A DNA stretch of 64,000 bases from Entonaema liquescens (Eukaryota > Ascomycota > Sordariomycetes > Xylariales > Xylariaceae): the NCBI GenBank assembly GCA_902805475.1, contig CADCSX010000003.1:372001-436000 (forward strand). The letters run 5' to 3'. Numbering within the stretch: position 1 is the first letter of the stretch; every line of letters starts with the position of its first letter. The notes beneath the pieces are model-generated. The model had not been told where the DNA came from and did not search any database. It worked only from the letters and a program-made list of their open reading frames with translations. Of the stretch, positions 54,823-64,000 are shown piece after piece. Position numbers and translations under genes: made by a program.

Positions 54823-57336
54823 TTACCATTGTAGCCCGCCGTTTCCTTCGTTATGCCCCTGAATAGGTCTCACACTCCCAGTAACTCCAGAGCACAGCGC
54901 TTCGAATAACTGCTTACCAAATTTCTGGAAAGCCGGCGTAAACCCGCCCAAGTTCATGAGTTGCTTCTCCATAGGGCTCAGCTGGAATGAGAATTCCTTG
55001 CCGTCAACGTAAAGGACATTTTCATCTAAGTTAATGCCCATCTCAACGCCTTCCTGCGCAAGACCGTAAAAGTTGTCGTCATTGATGGTTATCCCGAGGA
55101 GGCCTAGACTAGGCTGGTTACGACTAAATAAACGCGAAGGACCGTGCTATCACACATTTCACCCCACATCCTAAAATTTCATTTAGCGAAGTCCGGGTTC
55201 ATTATGAAGGGGGTAAACGCGACTTTAGATACCTATTAATGCTGAGACTGCTTGCTGGCGAGACGAGCCACAACCAAATGCTTTACCAGCAACTACGATA
55301 TCACAGCCCTCATTGACCTTTCGACGGAAATCCGGATGTGTAAACTCGAGACAGTGCGCGCCGAGTGCTTCGTCAGTCTTAGACTCTACTAAAAACTGCG
55401 CCGGTGCCAGCTTTAGGTCGCGTCAGTAAATAAACGCGTCCGAACACACACAATCTAAGGGTACTGAGGGCAAAAATACGCACAGCATCCGTATCGATGA
55501 AGTCGCCTAGTTTCTGGACTTTACCCCTTATCTTATTTTTATGCGATTTCCCCGTCGTCTGTGTCGTAGGGTCGTTTGTTGGGATATGATTGTCATACGC
55601 CATGTTGCTTGGTGGTGGCTCACATGAATGATCGACTGAAGCCGGCTCAACGTAATCCAACGAAGTCGTTGATATCCTGCACAACGAACCTCGTCCCTTA
55701 AGAGCGTCGAATCTTGCTGGATCTATAGCATTTAACAGAGCCTGGGAGTCCGTGATTGCCATCTCGAAAGATGATGCAGCTACCGTCGCAGCAGATGCCA
55801 AGTTTCCGATGGAGTCTATCGTCGTTAGAAAGCCGTCCCCAATGATAAAACGATAGTAATAACTGACCTTTACCCATCCTATTCTCGAAGTTACGATTTT
55901 GAGAGGATAACCATACTTCACCAGGAGCTGCCTGATCTGCAGACATACCGACACAATAACTGCATCCAGGAACACCTACCTCGAATCCCGCCGCTCTATA
56001 AATATCTGCCAGGCCACTCTTCTCAAGCCTATCTATAATTGGCCGCGAACCTGGAACTACTTTTCTCTTGCCATTCGGCACAGGTACTTTACTCGCCTTC
56101 AAACCCTGTTCCAAGATTAGTGCACCCATGATGATATCTTCCTCAGCTGTCGTGCATGCGCCGATAAAGCACCCATCAAGCTTCTGGCCTTGCACCTCCG
56201 ACACAGGGACAACGTCATCGGGACAGGGATACTTCGCGACGAATGATTGAACTTTCGATAAGTCAATAGTAGCTGTCTTGGCGTAGTTAGCATCATGGTC
56301 GGGTCTCATGAAGCAGGATGCGTTTCTATGTCGTGCGATTTTCCTCGAGTCAATGAATGCTTTGATGATATCGTCGGGTACGAAGATACCGCTAATACCC
56401 CCGAACTCCTACGAAAAATCGGTGAATAACCCAGGTAAGACTGAAATAAGCAATCTCTTACGGTGGTCATGTTCGCAATTGCGAATCGAGCATCCGGGGA
56501 TAGGTAGCTTGGCCCTGGCCCAGTGTACTCTACCACTCTATCCGCAGCTACAGTATTTCTTTTCAGCTGCTGCAAAACATAGAGTATTACATCTTTTCCT
56601 CCGATACCTCTAGGTGGCCGTCCATCAAACCGTATTTGAATAACTTCTGGTACCTTGAACCAAATTTCGCCAGTGACAAGAGCCATTGTCACATCAGCAG
56701 CCCCTAGCCCGATGGCTAGGCTCCCTACCGCACCAGCAGAGCAGGTATGAGAATCAGAGCCTATAACGAGCATTCCGGGCTGTGCGCGCTCCCGAAAGAA
56801 CTCTGTGTGCATGATAGTATACTGGTAATACGTTAGTAGGGTTTACCATAGCGCCCGACCTGTCCGGACTCGAGTACCTACATTCATTCCTTGGTACTCC
56901 GTCATCTTGAAGACCTTTCTAGCCCTTTCGGAAGCTTCGATAAGAGGTTTGATTCTGGGGTGGGCATTGACCCTAGGATCAACCACATGGTCACCGGCAA
57001 GCCAGAATCGATCATTCCGGAATATTCCTGGGGATCCCAACTGGCTATAGGTCGTTTCCATACTCTGACATCTTGTCGTCAGCCTCTATAAGTCACGATG
57101 CAATCATTACCAGGCAAACTTACACCCCAAGATGCTTCCGATGCCATAATCCAATCAACTGAGACGCGGATGGTATCTCCTACGCATAGGAACCCTTTTC
57201 AGTCTACATCATGCACAGCGAAAATCTTTTCGGTCAAGTTCATTGGAGGTCGATCTGTTGGTCTAAACCTCATAACTCTGCTCCCGACACCTTTCTCTCG
57301 ATCGGCAGAGTTTAACGATTCAAGCCCTGGTTTCAT
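54823..57336 (-). pseudogene. Aconitase/homoaconitase-family enzyme with nonsense codon and frame break
   Basis: Minus strand, exons 57336-57124, 57064-56882, 56821-56462, 56408-55868, 55815-55484, 55410-55233 and 55170-54823. It is a fused large plus small subunit enzyme of the aconitase superfamily: PMNLTEKIFAVHDVD, WLAGDHVVDPRVN, MLVIGSDSHTCSAGAVGSLA (iron-sulphur Cys), FGGISGIFVPDD, PGCSYCVGM, SSQNRNFENRMGKG, then the swivelling domain GKAFGCGSSRQQAV and ARSFAFI...RNQPSLGLLGI. In-frame TGA at 57201-57199 (codon 46) replaces what should be a coding codon, since the frame continues unchanged after it. Near 55126 the frame breaks between FAFI and SRNQP, two bases short or one extra. Family: interconverts hydroxy-tricarboxylates through a cis-aconitate-type intermediate. 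Pairing with a cis-aconitate decarboxylase-like gene is suggestive. Confidence 0.82.
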
Positions 57337-57376
57337 TTAGTCTAACATAGGTAATCAAATGACTTATGATTGTTGT

Positions 57377-57720
57377 TTACTTACAGGCGGCGATCAATAG
57401 TAATATTTCAGATGCCACATTTCCGACCATTGAAGCATCGGGAGTGAGGCCCAAGCCACCATAGTCCGGCGATATTAGGCAAATACTGACCACATGTTGC
57501 AATATCTCACTTTCACGCCGGTGTCCGGCATTTTTCGCCCCAAGTGCCAAATATTCTACGTCTCGTATGAACTCAATTGAAGCCACATATAGGAGTTAGC
57601 TAAGATTTCGTTCAAGTATGTACGGCTTCAATACCACGTACCCTGAGATTCGCCATCTTTTCATAAATAGATATTCCGTATTGTGCGGAGCAACTCGGTA
57701 ATCTGGTTAGCAATCGACAT
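57377..57720 (-). pseudogene. Unidentified coding remnant upstream of the aconitase-like gene
   Basis: Minus strand. An ATG at 57720 begins MSIANQITELLRT, and an overlapping frame reads YGISIYEKMANLR before a GTACGT donor. After a CTAACTCC motif, a longer frame continues with FIRDVEYLALGAKNAGHRR, ESEILQHVVSICLISPDYGG and MVGNVASEILLLIAAC, ending at 57377 or running into a GTAAGT donor. The first pieces need one added base to join. It cannot be spliced into the aconitase frame, because a stop precedes its ATG. I do not recognise the family. It may be an additional gene of this locus in decay. Confidence 0.35.
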
Positions 57721-58672
57721 ACTGAAGAAAACTCATTCCGTTACTAGAACAGATAGGGGAAAATTCCATTTACAATATTCTCCTTTGAGTGGATCCTGGA
57801 TGTGCTATATATAATGCACTCAGTATAGACATTGATACATGTATGTCATCTTTATAGCCGGTACCTAACCAGCCCTTTTGGTTACGAGCTAGTATGTAAC
57901 TCGCCTACCTATAGGGCTATTAGCCGATTGGTCGCGAAGTTAGCTGTGGTGTACTCGGTAATATAGCTAGACACGTAGTTGACCTGAAAAGTTCCATTAC
58001 CGCTTCGCATCTACCTAACTTTCAAATTGGTTTGTCGGCGAAAGTCGGCAAGGGTTAGCTCAACTCGGCGAACTACGTGAGCATCTATTCGGGGGCATCA
58101 AAAACGGGTACAGACCACGGGCCACGCAGGCCTGTGAGTCCTTAAGGGGAAAGTTAGCTAAGCTGACCTTGATTAGTCTATAGCCCGAACCCATCACCGC
58201 TTCGGCTTAGCTGTTGAAAAGGGTAGGAGTATTTCCAATCTCGTGTACCAAGTATTCATATTATTCCCAGCACTGATGCACTTCATTACTCGTCGTGATT
58301 CGATAAGCACTCAAATAATATAATATAATGCGGTACAACGCGATATGACGTTTGCCCAAGACTCGATTACCTGGGCACTGCGTATGGAAAGCTGAAATTG
58401 GCTCTGTACGACGTCGGAGGATAAGCCAAAGTAGCACTGAGAAGTCAGGGAATCCGTAGTCAACTTCGCAATCAATTGTTTTACACGCTTCAAGAATAAG
58501 TATAAGTGAGTTTTCTGATATTGACGATAAAGCCCCGTGGTTATAAACATAACTTGGATTCCTACTATTAACCTAAGACCAGTCCTCAACATAACATCAC
58601 TCTCGATCAACCTTTCAAGATAAATTTGAAGCAAGTAATTCGATTTGCAGTTACAGAACCCTGCGCATCACC
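57721..58672. other. Intergenic region, 0.95 kb
   Basis: Spacer upstream of the protease gene. A GGTACCTAACC motif lies at about 57860. The minus-strand open stretch at 58311-58634 has no recognised features. No RNA gene seen. Confidence 0.4.
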
Positions 58673-59461
58673 ATGCGATTTATTTGGCAGTCGATCTTGC
58701 TAGGCTTCGCAGCCAGGTCTACAGCCATCTACGAAGGCGGCATTACGAAGCCCGACTCGAATGCCATCGGAGTTGTGCGCGTGCAAAACAACAATGACGA
58801 CGAGAAAAGTTTCGGCTCCGGTGTTGTTCTGGGGAAAGGCAATTGTGTCATCACTGCCGCTCATGTGGTTTACTCTAAGAAGCCAAGTGATTTGAAAGTT
58901 TTCAAAAACGAAATCGATAAAGTCAATCAAAAGATAACTCGGACAAATACTTCAGTCACAGCTACCAGCATTCATATTCCTTCTGAGTACAAGTATGACC
59001 CTGACCCTGAGGCGAATCCCCCCGGTTACGACTTTGCGGTGGTCAAGTTAGAGTCAACAATGGAAACTAGCCCCTGGAAAGTCTCAACGACGAGGGGCGA
59101 TTATAAGGATGTTACCCTTTCTGGCTGGGGAAGTATTTCGACACCGCCAAATACGTACCCGTCTGAACTTCGTTCCGCAGTCAACAAGAACGTGGACACT
59201 GCTCAGTGTGGTGAATGGCAGAAGATTGTCGGCGCTATCTGCATAAAGAGTCTATCAGGCTCTGCGTCAGGTCTCAACTGCGGTGGTGATTCGGGAGGGC
59301 CAGCTGTGATAAACAACTATGTTGTGGGTGTAGCCTCGGCAACTAAAGGCTATTGTGGCTACCAAGATAAGGGATTGCTGGCGGGCTTATCTGGCTCGAA
59401 CCAGGAGGCATTCATGCGGAAATATGAGACCGAATGTGGCTTTACATTTGGCGCTCCTTAG
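58673..59461 (+). CDS. Secreted trypsin-like serine protease
   Basis: Single exon of 262 codons. A signal peptide (FIWQSILLGFAARSTA) is followed by a chymotrypsin-fold domain. The triad is visible: ITAAHVV (His64), GYDFAVVKL (Asp120) and NCGGDSGGPAV (Ser207), with LSGWGSIS before the substrate pocket. Residue 201-202 (LN before CGGDSGGP) suggests that the S1 pocket is not a classical Asp189 trypsin pocket; specificity cannot be given. Four cysteines in the region before and around the active Ser could form disulphides. The N-terminal GGITKPDSNAIG replaces the usual IVGG activation site, which is unusual. Fungal members are secreted and some are virulence-associated in pathogens. Gene intact. 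Confidence 0.9.
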   Translation: MRFIWQSILLGFAARSTAIYEGGITKPDSNAIGVVRVQNNNDDEKSFGSGVVLGKGNCVITAAHVVYSKKPSDLKVFKNEIDKVNQKITRTNTSVTATSIHIPSEYKYDPDPEANPPGYDFAVVKLESTMETSPWKVSTTRGDYKDVTLSGWGSISTPPNTYPSELRSAVNKNVDTAQCGEWQKIVGAICIKSLSGSASGLNCGGDSGGPAVINNYVVGVASATKGYCGYQDKGLLAGLSGSNQEAFMRKYETECGFTFGAP

Positions 59462-60057
59462 CTATGCCGGGGAAATTTGATATTGCAAGTGGATTAGAAC
59501 CCTGTTGGGCATAACTACCCTAGTCCGGTATAGGGTTTTACTCGGGTTTTACTGCCTTACGGTAAGGGTTGTTAAGTTAGTATATCGTATATGGCAGTGC
59601 CTGAGGTTTTTCCCCAGTCAAAACTGGCTATCAGAGTAATGTTGTGTGCTGGTAGGGACGGAATGCTGAGGTAGCGAAGGGTCTCCTATATCATATGAAA
59701 CATTATTAGTACTACGTCGAACTTGTGTAGGCAGCACTAATAACTCTATCTCCCTCACAGAAGTAATCTAAACATCTTTCGCGCTATAGATACGTTAAAA
59801 GGTGCAATGGTATATGTCAGGTGCCTATATGTACCTATCTAATATGTATCCTCTTAGAGATAAATATTTCTCTAGATACTTTACTCGTGTAACTTGGAGA
59901 CTCTGAATTCAATCATTCACGACATGAAAGGTTCTAAAAAGTTAAGATTTAGTTTAATAACTGCTATAGCAGTCTCGATTCGGCATCTGATGTACACTCG
60001 CTACTCCCACATTAAACTTCCAACAGTAAATCCAAATTTACATAAACTTTTCTTAGT
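59462..60057. other. Spacer between convergent genes
   Basis: About 600 bp between the protease and CorA-like genes. No supported gene or RNA. Confidence 0.45.
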
Positions 60058-61541
60058 TTAAAACCCCGAAAAGATATGTTGGGACTTGGACCGGCCACGT
60101 CCAAGACGATCAATAGACGGGATGGGATTGTCGAAGAAGCCTTTGGGCAGATTACTGTATGACTCCATCTCCACATCACTATCCCTACTTCTCTTTCTTG
60201 ACCATACGAAGAATTTTCGTGCATTTAGTACATACCATAGGGCAAATATGAGCAGTGTGGTAGGCAATGTAAAGGCCCAGTATACCCAAAAGTTGCTTGT
60301 AATCACTTGCGGTTGATCCCAGGCGAGTGTGGGAAGGTCGAAGAGTGCAGCAAAGAATGTTGCAGGAAGGAAGGCCATAGTCATAATAGCGATTACTTTC
60401 ATATCGGAACTATCCTTCTTAGTGGCCTCTGCGAGCTTTTTACTAGCTTCTGCTAGTTGATGGCCTGTTATAGCATCTTGGCGGCGTATGAGAGTAGCTA
60501 TCTGGAAAATAATTAGCAAGATATGATTGCTTATATATGATGAAGAGGTTACCATACCACGTTTGACTGCGCTTTAGCTCTCTCGTCGAAGACACGGCCA
60601 GATTGCTTGATGGTTCTTATGCGTAGCTTCAGTAGTCCCACGGCAGAGTTGAAAGATGCCGTGCAATATTCATAGTTCTTCAACGACTCTTTATCATCTT
60701 TACCGTACCACTCTTTCCATGTTTTCCTCTCCTGCAGAGATTCGATAAGGGTATGTGTTACTTCCACGCTTTTGAATAGATTAGCAAATAACCCAATTAT
60801 TTTTGCTATGTTCCTCGATGCAGCCATTAGCTTTTCCAAGTTAAAATCCTGCGTCTGGGTTCTGTCCTTCACCCACAACCCGTGGCCAGTATCTTCCTCG
60901 ATGTGCCCGATTGTGTATCCTTCATCAACAATAAGTTTGTCGAAATAAAACACGAAATCTGTGAGGCACAGGCAGGCAAGCGAAAGGGGGTGGTACAAAT
61001 GCGCGACCCGAAGCCCTGGTAGGTGGAAGTCTCCATCCCTATTTCTGAGACTAGACCGTTTGCCATAATCACTCCGCGCGGCTAGCATAGCGCGCGTTTC
61101 CAGTGTGATCGGATCGAAGGTCCATGCAAGCATGTAGAGGTAGTCTTTGATCATGAAGTTATATCGTCTATCGCTAGCCACGCAGTACCAGCCGGACCTG
61201 GAGGAAATTAGATAGGCGAGTAATGCGTCATCTAGTCGCAAGTAGTCAAATACTTCAAGACGCTGGACTTCGTCACGGGCGATTGATTTCCACTTCGTCT
61301 CAGGAAAGAATATCATATTCAGACTAGGCTTCGGTGGGCCTGGCTGGGCGAATAACTGGTCATTATGAATTCTATCAAATAGAGTCGCTTCGTTAATTTT
61401 CTCCAGAGGGGCAAACTCTAGATGAGTGTCAGGCTCTGGTTGAGACGGCGGGCGTGCTCGTAAGACGCAGATATCGGACGGCGAAGTGGTTTCTACGCTG
61501 CTCTCCACAGTCAAGCGCGAAATCTCTCGTAGAATATCCAT
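60058..61541 (-). CDS. CorA-like membrane protein, divergent
   Basis: Two exons on the minus strand, 61541-60558 and 60501-60058, encode 475 residues. The large cytosolic N-terminus contains helical stretches including LSLACLCLTDFVFYFDKLI and FNLEKLMAASRNIAKIIGLF. The C-terminal part has a long helix (ATLIRRQDAITGHQLAEASKKLAEATKKDSSDMKVIAIMTM), then the two membrane helices, FLPATFFAALFDLP and WVYWAFTLPTTLLIFALWYVL. This architecture is that of fungal CorA-like Mg2+ transporter-domain proteins. The GMN pore motif of true CorA after the first helix is not seen; the corresponding sequence is LFDLP. So transport of Mg2+ is uncertain. The tail is basic, about 50 residues. Gene intact; intron GTATGG...TTTCCAG, 56 nt. 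Confidence 0.85.
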
Positions 61542-62027
61542 CGGTTTAAATATAGTATTTATAGCGGTACTTTTTGAATTCGAAAGACGTTCCTACGAAA
61601 AAAAAGAACAGGAAAATAGCATTGACTCTATTTGGTATTATATCAAAACAGTCATGTTGAAGTTACCAGAAGAAACAAACAACAGGAGAAAAATAACTTA
61701 AAAGAAATATTTCTACAGAGCCTCATAAACATGAAGAAATTCTATTGATACAGCGCATCTATGCCGCATTGAAACCCAGCCTGCAGTTGGGGTCCAATTC
61801 TAAGAGCAATAAGCGGCAGACTGCAGACGCCCCTCGGTAAGGTATAAGGGTATGATCCAATCAAATAGAGGGGCGCAGAAACCAATCCCTGATAATTCGA
61901 AGAAAGAAATGGGGCAGTGCATAAGCCAACTCTGTTGCTTTCCCCCGGGGTAACGTGAGATATGACCAAGATTTTTCATGGGTTCGTGCATGGGCTGAAT
62001 ACCTAGGTAGGTATTCATTCCAGATCA
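61542..62027. other. Spacer
   Basis: About 490 bp. Contains a GAATACCTAGGTAGGTATTC inverted repeat at about 61998-62017. No gene seen. Confidence 0.5.
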
Positions 62028-63181
62028 TCAAGCTGAAACTCCTGCAGCTTTTTCTGCCTTGACAAATAACGCCACAATTGTCCCCTCATTCACCATAAAC
62101 TTGGGATACCCTATAACCGCCAGAAGCGCTGTAATGGTATAGGAATGGGTTGTTAGCGAGATGATAGGAGAAGTATCATGCGCGAAAATGTCGTCAAGAA
62201 GTCGCTGTGTTCTGTCTATGTGCTGCTCGAGCGATTCCGATGTATTAGCTTTCCAGCTTGTATCCAACTCAGAAAACCCTTCTTCAATAATGTAATCTGG
62301 ATAGTTCTGTTTTATCCATGACCGGGAGCTTCGTCTGTCGCATGTATGATCCGTGATTCGCTCTCTGAGGTTTTCCTTTACCACAGGCTCAAGGCGTCTC
62401 CCTTGCATAGTCATGACGGGCGCGTAAACAAGTTTACTTGTTTCAAGACATCGCGCAAGTGGACTAGTATAAACAGTCCCTGGAAGAGGTAGAGCGTCTT
62501 TCTGGACCTCGTTTAACCATAATTTGGAGGCCTTTTGCGCTTCTGTGATTCCTTCATCCACGAGTTGAGCATCTGCCCATACTACCTTACCGTCTCCATC
62601 TTGATGAGACCAATAATTCTAATACAATTAGCATCTCATCAATTAGGGGAATATACGTGATAAAAGACAGGTTTCCTTACTTTCCAATTCAAAGGGTTTC
62701 CATCCACTATTTCGAGCTGCCCAGCCTCTTCAGATAGTTTCAGCTCATCCATTTTCACATTGTGAATTCCTCGCCCGTGTCTTATTACATACAACAGCTT
62801 GTATGATATCCCGTCGTCTGTGTGCTGTTGGTTAAGATATTGGAGATACTTCTCGAACTGAGTCCACTGAGGATCCCCCCTATTAGGTTGGAAGTTACTA
62901 TCCAAACTACCATAATCCCGTGATAAGATTCCCAGAGCCGGTTGTGTTGAAAGTTTGTTATCTGATGATGCGCTCGCAATTTGGGAGTAATCCTCAAAGA
63001 AACCCGGCACAAACGAGAATTTATGAGTCCCTCTCACGAGCGAGTTGCCCATACTACCTTTTTCTTGCGTTGCTGACTTGGACGTATGACTTTGTTCATG
63101 TGTAGCCTCATCATTCGGAATATCTTTTCCAAATGCCTTTTCGCCGCGCGGATGTGTAAATCTCCGAATAAGGCGTTTCAT
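62028..63181 (-). CDS. Histidine phosphatase (phosphoglycerate mutase) family protein
   Basis: Two exons on the minus strand, 63181-62681 and 62618-62028, encode 363 residues. A disordered basic N-terminus of about 125 residues precedes YVIRHGRGIHN, with the phosphoacceptor His135. Further family blocks are LVDEGITEAQKASKLW, TVYTSPLARCLETSKLV (second Arg), LRERITDHTCDRRSS and the C-terminal SLTTHSYTITALLAVIGYP, where the catalytic second His is expected in LTTHS. Fungal members are phosphatases rather than mutases, with unknown substrates; typical ones start nearer to the RHG motif. The intron is GTAAGG...GTATTAG, 62 nt. The gene is intact. It is in the same orientation as the CorA-like gene, with about 490 bp between. 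Confidence 0.92.
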
Positions 63182-63931
63182 TGAGCTCTCTTATGGTGAA
63201 TGGGAGTTAAATGAGACGCGAACCTAAACTACAGATAATAGGTAGTTGTATTGAGAGAGATATATCATCTTCGGTACTCTAGGTTAGACTCTAAGTCAGG
63301 TAGATACGCTCATCAAAGGGATCTTATTGCGGGGCACTACACAAGGTGGCTGAGCCTAATGTGGTATAACTGTAGTACAATTTTCGTTGTTTTGTCCAAT
63401 CAAAACGCATTAAACAATTCACGCGCAGAGTGAGTCTCCTGTGGCGGTGCATAGGGCTATCGTTGACGGGGATAGTAAGGCTTCCTTTATTTTGGTTCAT
63501 GGCCACATGACTTGTCTATATTATAAGTGATCTATCCAAGCTGAGATATAGCGTGAATAGCCTTTGAGGGTCAACTAAAAAGTAGAAAAACCGTTTACTC
63601 TTAACCACGTGTAAGCAATCTTTTGAGTAATTCAGACGTTCTTATCCCTGTCAAAGCCGGATCCTACTTTCTGATCAGACAAGTGGTACTTGTATAGCCA
63701 AAGGGAATAATTTGATGGTCGAATATTTAAGTGTCGTCTTCGCAATTTGCTTAGCTTCATATTTTTTTCATATTCCCCTTTACATATATCAATCTCCTTG
63801 TTAGTCAGTTTCTATTAATACAATTCCAGTATCCATACGGGATATATCACTATACCAAGTTGCTTTGACACATCAGTTTCCTCTTCTGAGAAGTCTTTTT
63901 TTCATAACCCTTAGATTTTAGAAGTTTGAAA
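63182..63931. other. Right-edge intergenic region
   Basis: About 750 bp of AT-rich DNA upstream of the histidine-phosphatase gene. The last 100 bp are pyrimidine-rich like a fungal 5' leader. Confidence 0.4.
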
Positions 63932-64000
63932 ATGGCTTGGTCAGAATTTTGTTCCTTGTTGTTCCTAACTACACAGAGCAAACCCCAGGCAAATTCAACT
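63932..64000 (+). CDS. Possible start of a gene cut by the right edge
   Basis: An ATG after a pyrimidine-rich leader begins MAWSEFCSLLFLTTQSKP and stays open to the window end. Only 23 codons are visible and no family can be named. It could equally be a chance open stretch. Confidence 0.2.
   Translation, partial: MAWSEFCSLLFLTTQSKPQANST

Noticed and set aside
57199..57201. TGA as selenocysteine or programmed readthrough in the aconitase-like gene
   Set aside because: No such use is known in ascomycete nuclear genes, and the gene has another lesion, so a nonsense mutation or error is simpler.
57199..57201. Repeat-induced point mutation as cause of the TGA
   Set aside because: RIP changes CpA to TpA, producing TAG/TAA from CAG/CAA or TGG in a TpG context; this TGA does not fit clearly and surrounding DNA shows no RIP-like AT excess.

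Overview
This 64 kb window comes from the nuclear genome of a filamentous ascomycete (Pezizomycotina). The evidence is the many 50-110 nt introns with GTAAGT-like donors and CTAAC/CTGAC branch sites, the fungus-specific families (HET, Zn2Cys6 regulators, RTA1, UNC93-like MFS, LCCL membrane protein, DUF1996, DUF7730, fungal SEC11), and long AT-richer spacers. Class-level placement is not secure. No rRNA, tRNA, intact transposon, CRISPR or prokaryotic feature was seen. Where I joined exons, the joints were checked for phase by hand; coordinates refer to coding sequence only.

Layout. 0-5 kb: a disordered coiled-coil protein (possibly cut by the left edge) and a secreted protein of unknown family. 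6-19 kb: accessory metabolism and transport, with an RTA1 membrane protein, a Zn2Cys6 regulator, a TPMT-type methyltransferase, a HET protein, a hexapeptide acetyltransferase, an UNC93-like transporter and a TauD-type dioxygenase. 21-24 kb: a regulator with two tandem zinc clusters. 25-29 kb: a housekeeping island with NOB1 and NOP10 (both ribosome biogenesis, tail to tail) and SEC11, with an unidentified conserved-looking gene fragment between NOB1 and NOP10. 29-35 kb: an MBOAT/wax-synthase-like enzyme, two small secreted cysteine-containing proteins and an F-box-like protein. 35-47.8 kb: LCCL membrane protein, QTRT2 (queuosine), secreted alkaline phosphatase, a stand-alone RapZ-C-like protein, a DUF7730 protein and an SMP-domain protein. 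48.8-50 kb: a secreted DUF1996 protein.

50-57.7 kb looks like a small metabolic locus: a cis-aconitate-decarboxylase-like MmgE/PrpD enzyme, a Zn2Cys6 regulator and a fused aconitase-family enzyme, plus two unidentified coding fragments. An aconitase next to a cis-aconitate decarboxylase suggests an itaconate-type (or substituted-itaconate) route. All three recognisable genes carry frame breaks, and the aconitase-like gene also has an in-frame TGA, so the locus is either decaying or poorly base-called.

58-64 kb: a secreted trypsin-like protease, a CorA-like membrane protein, a histidine-phosphatase-family protein and possibly the first codons of a gene at the right edge.

A recurring technical or biological signal is single-base frame breaks, mostly one base missing and several in T runs, in about eight genes, while the housekeeping genes are intact. 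GC-AG introns with a GCAAGT donor occur in at least two regulators.
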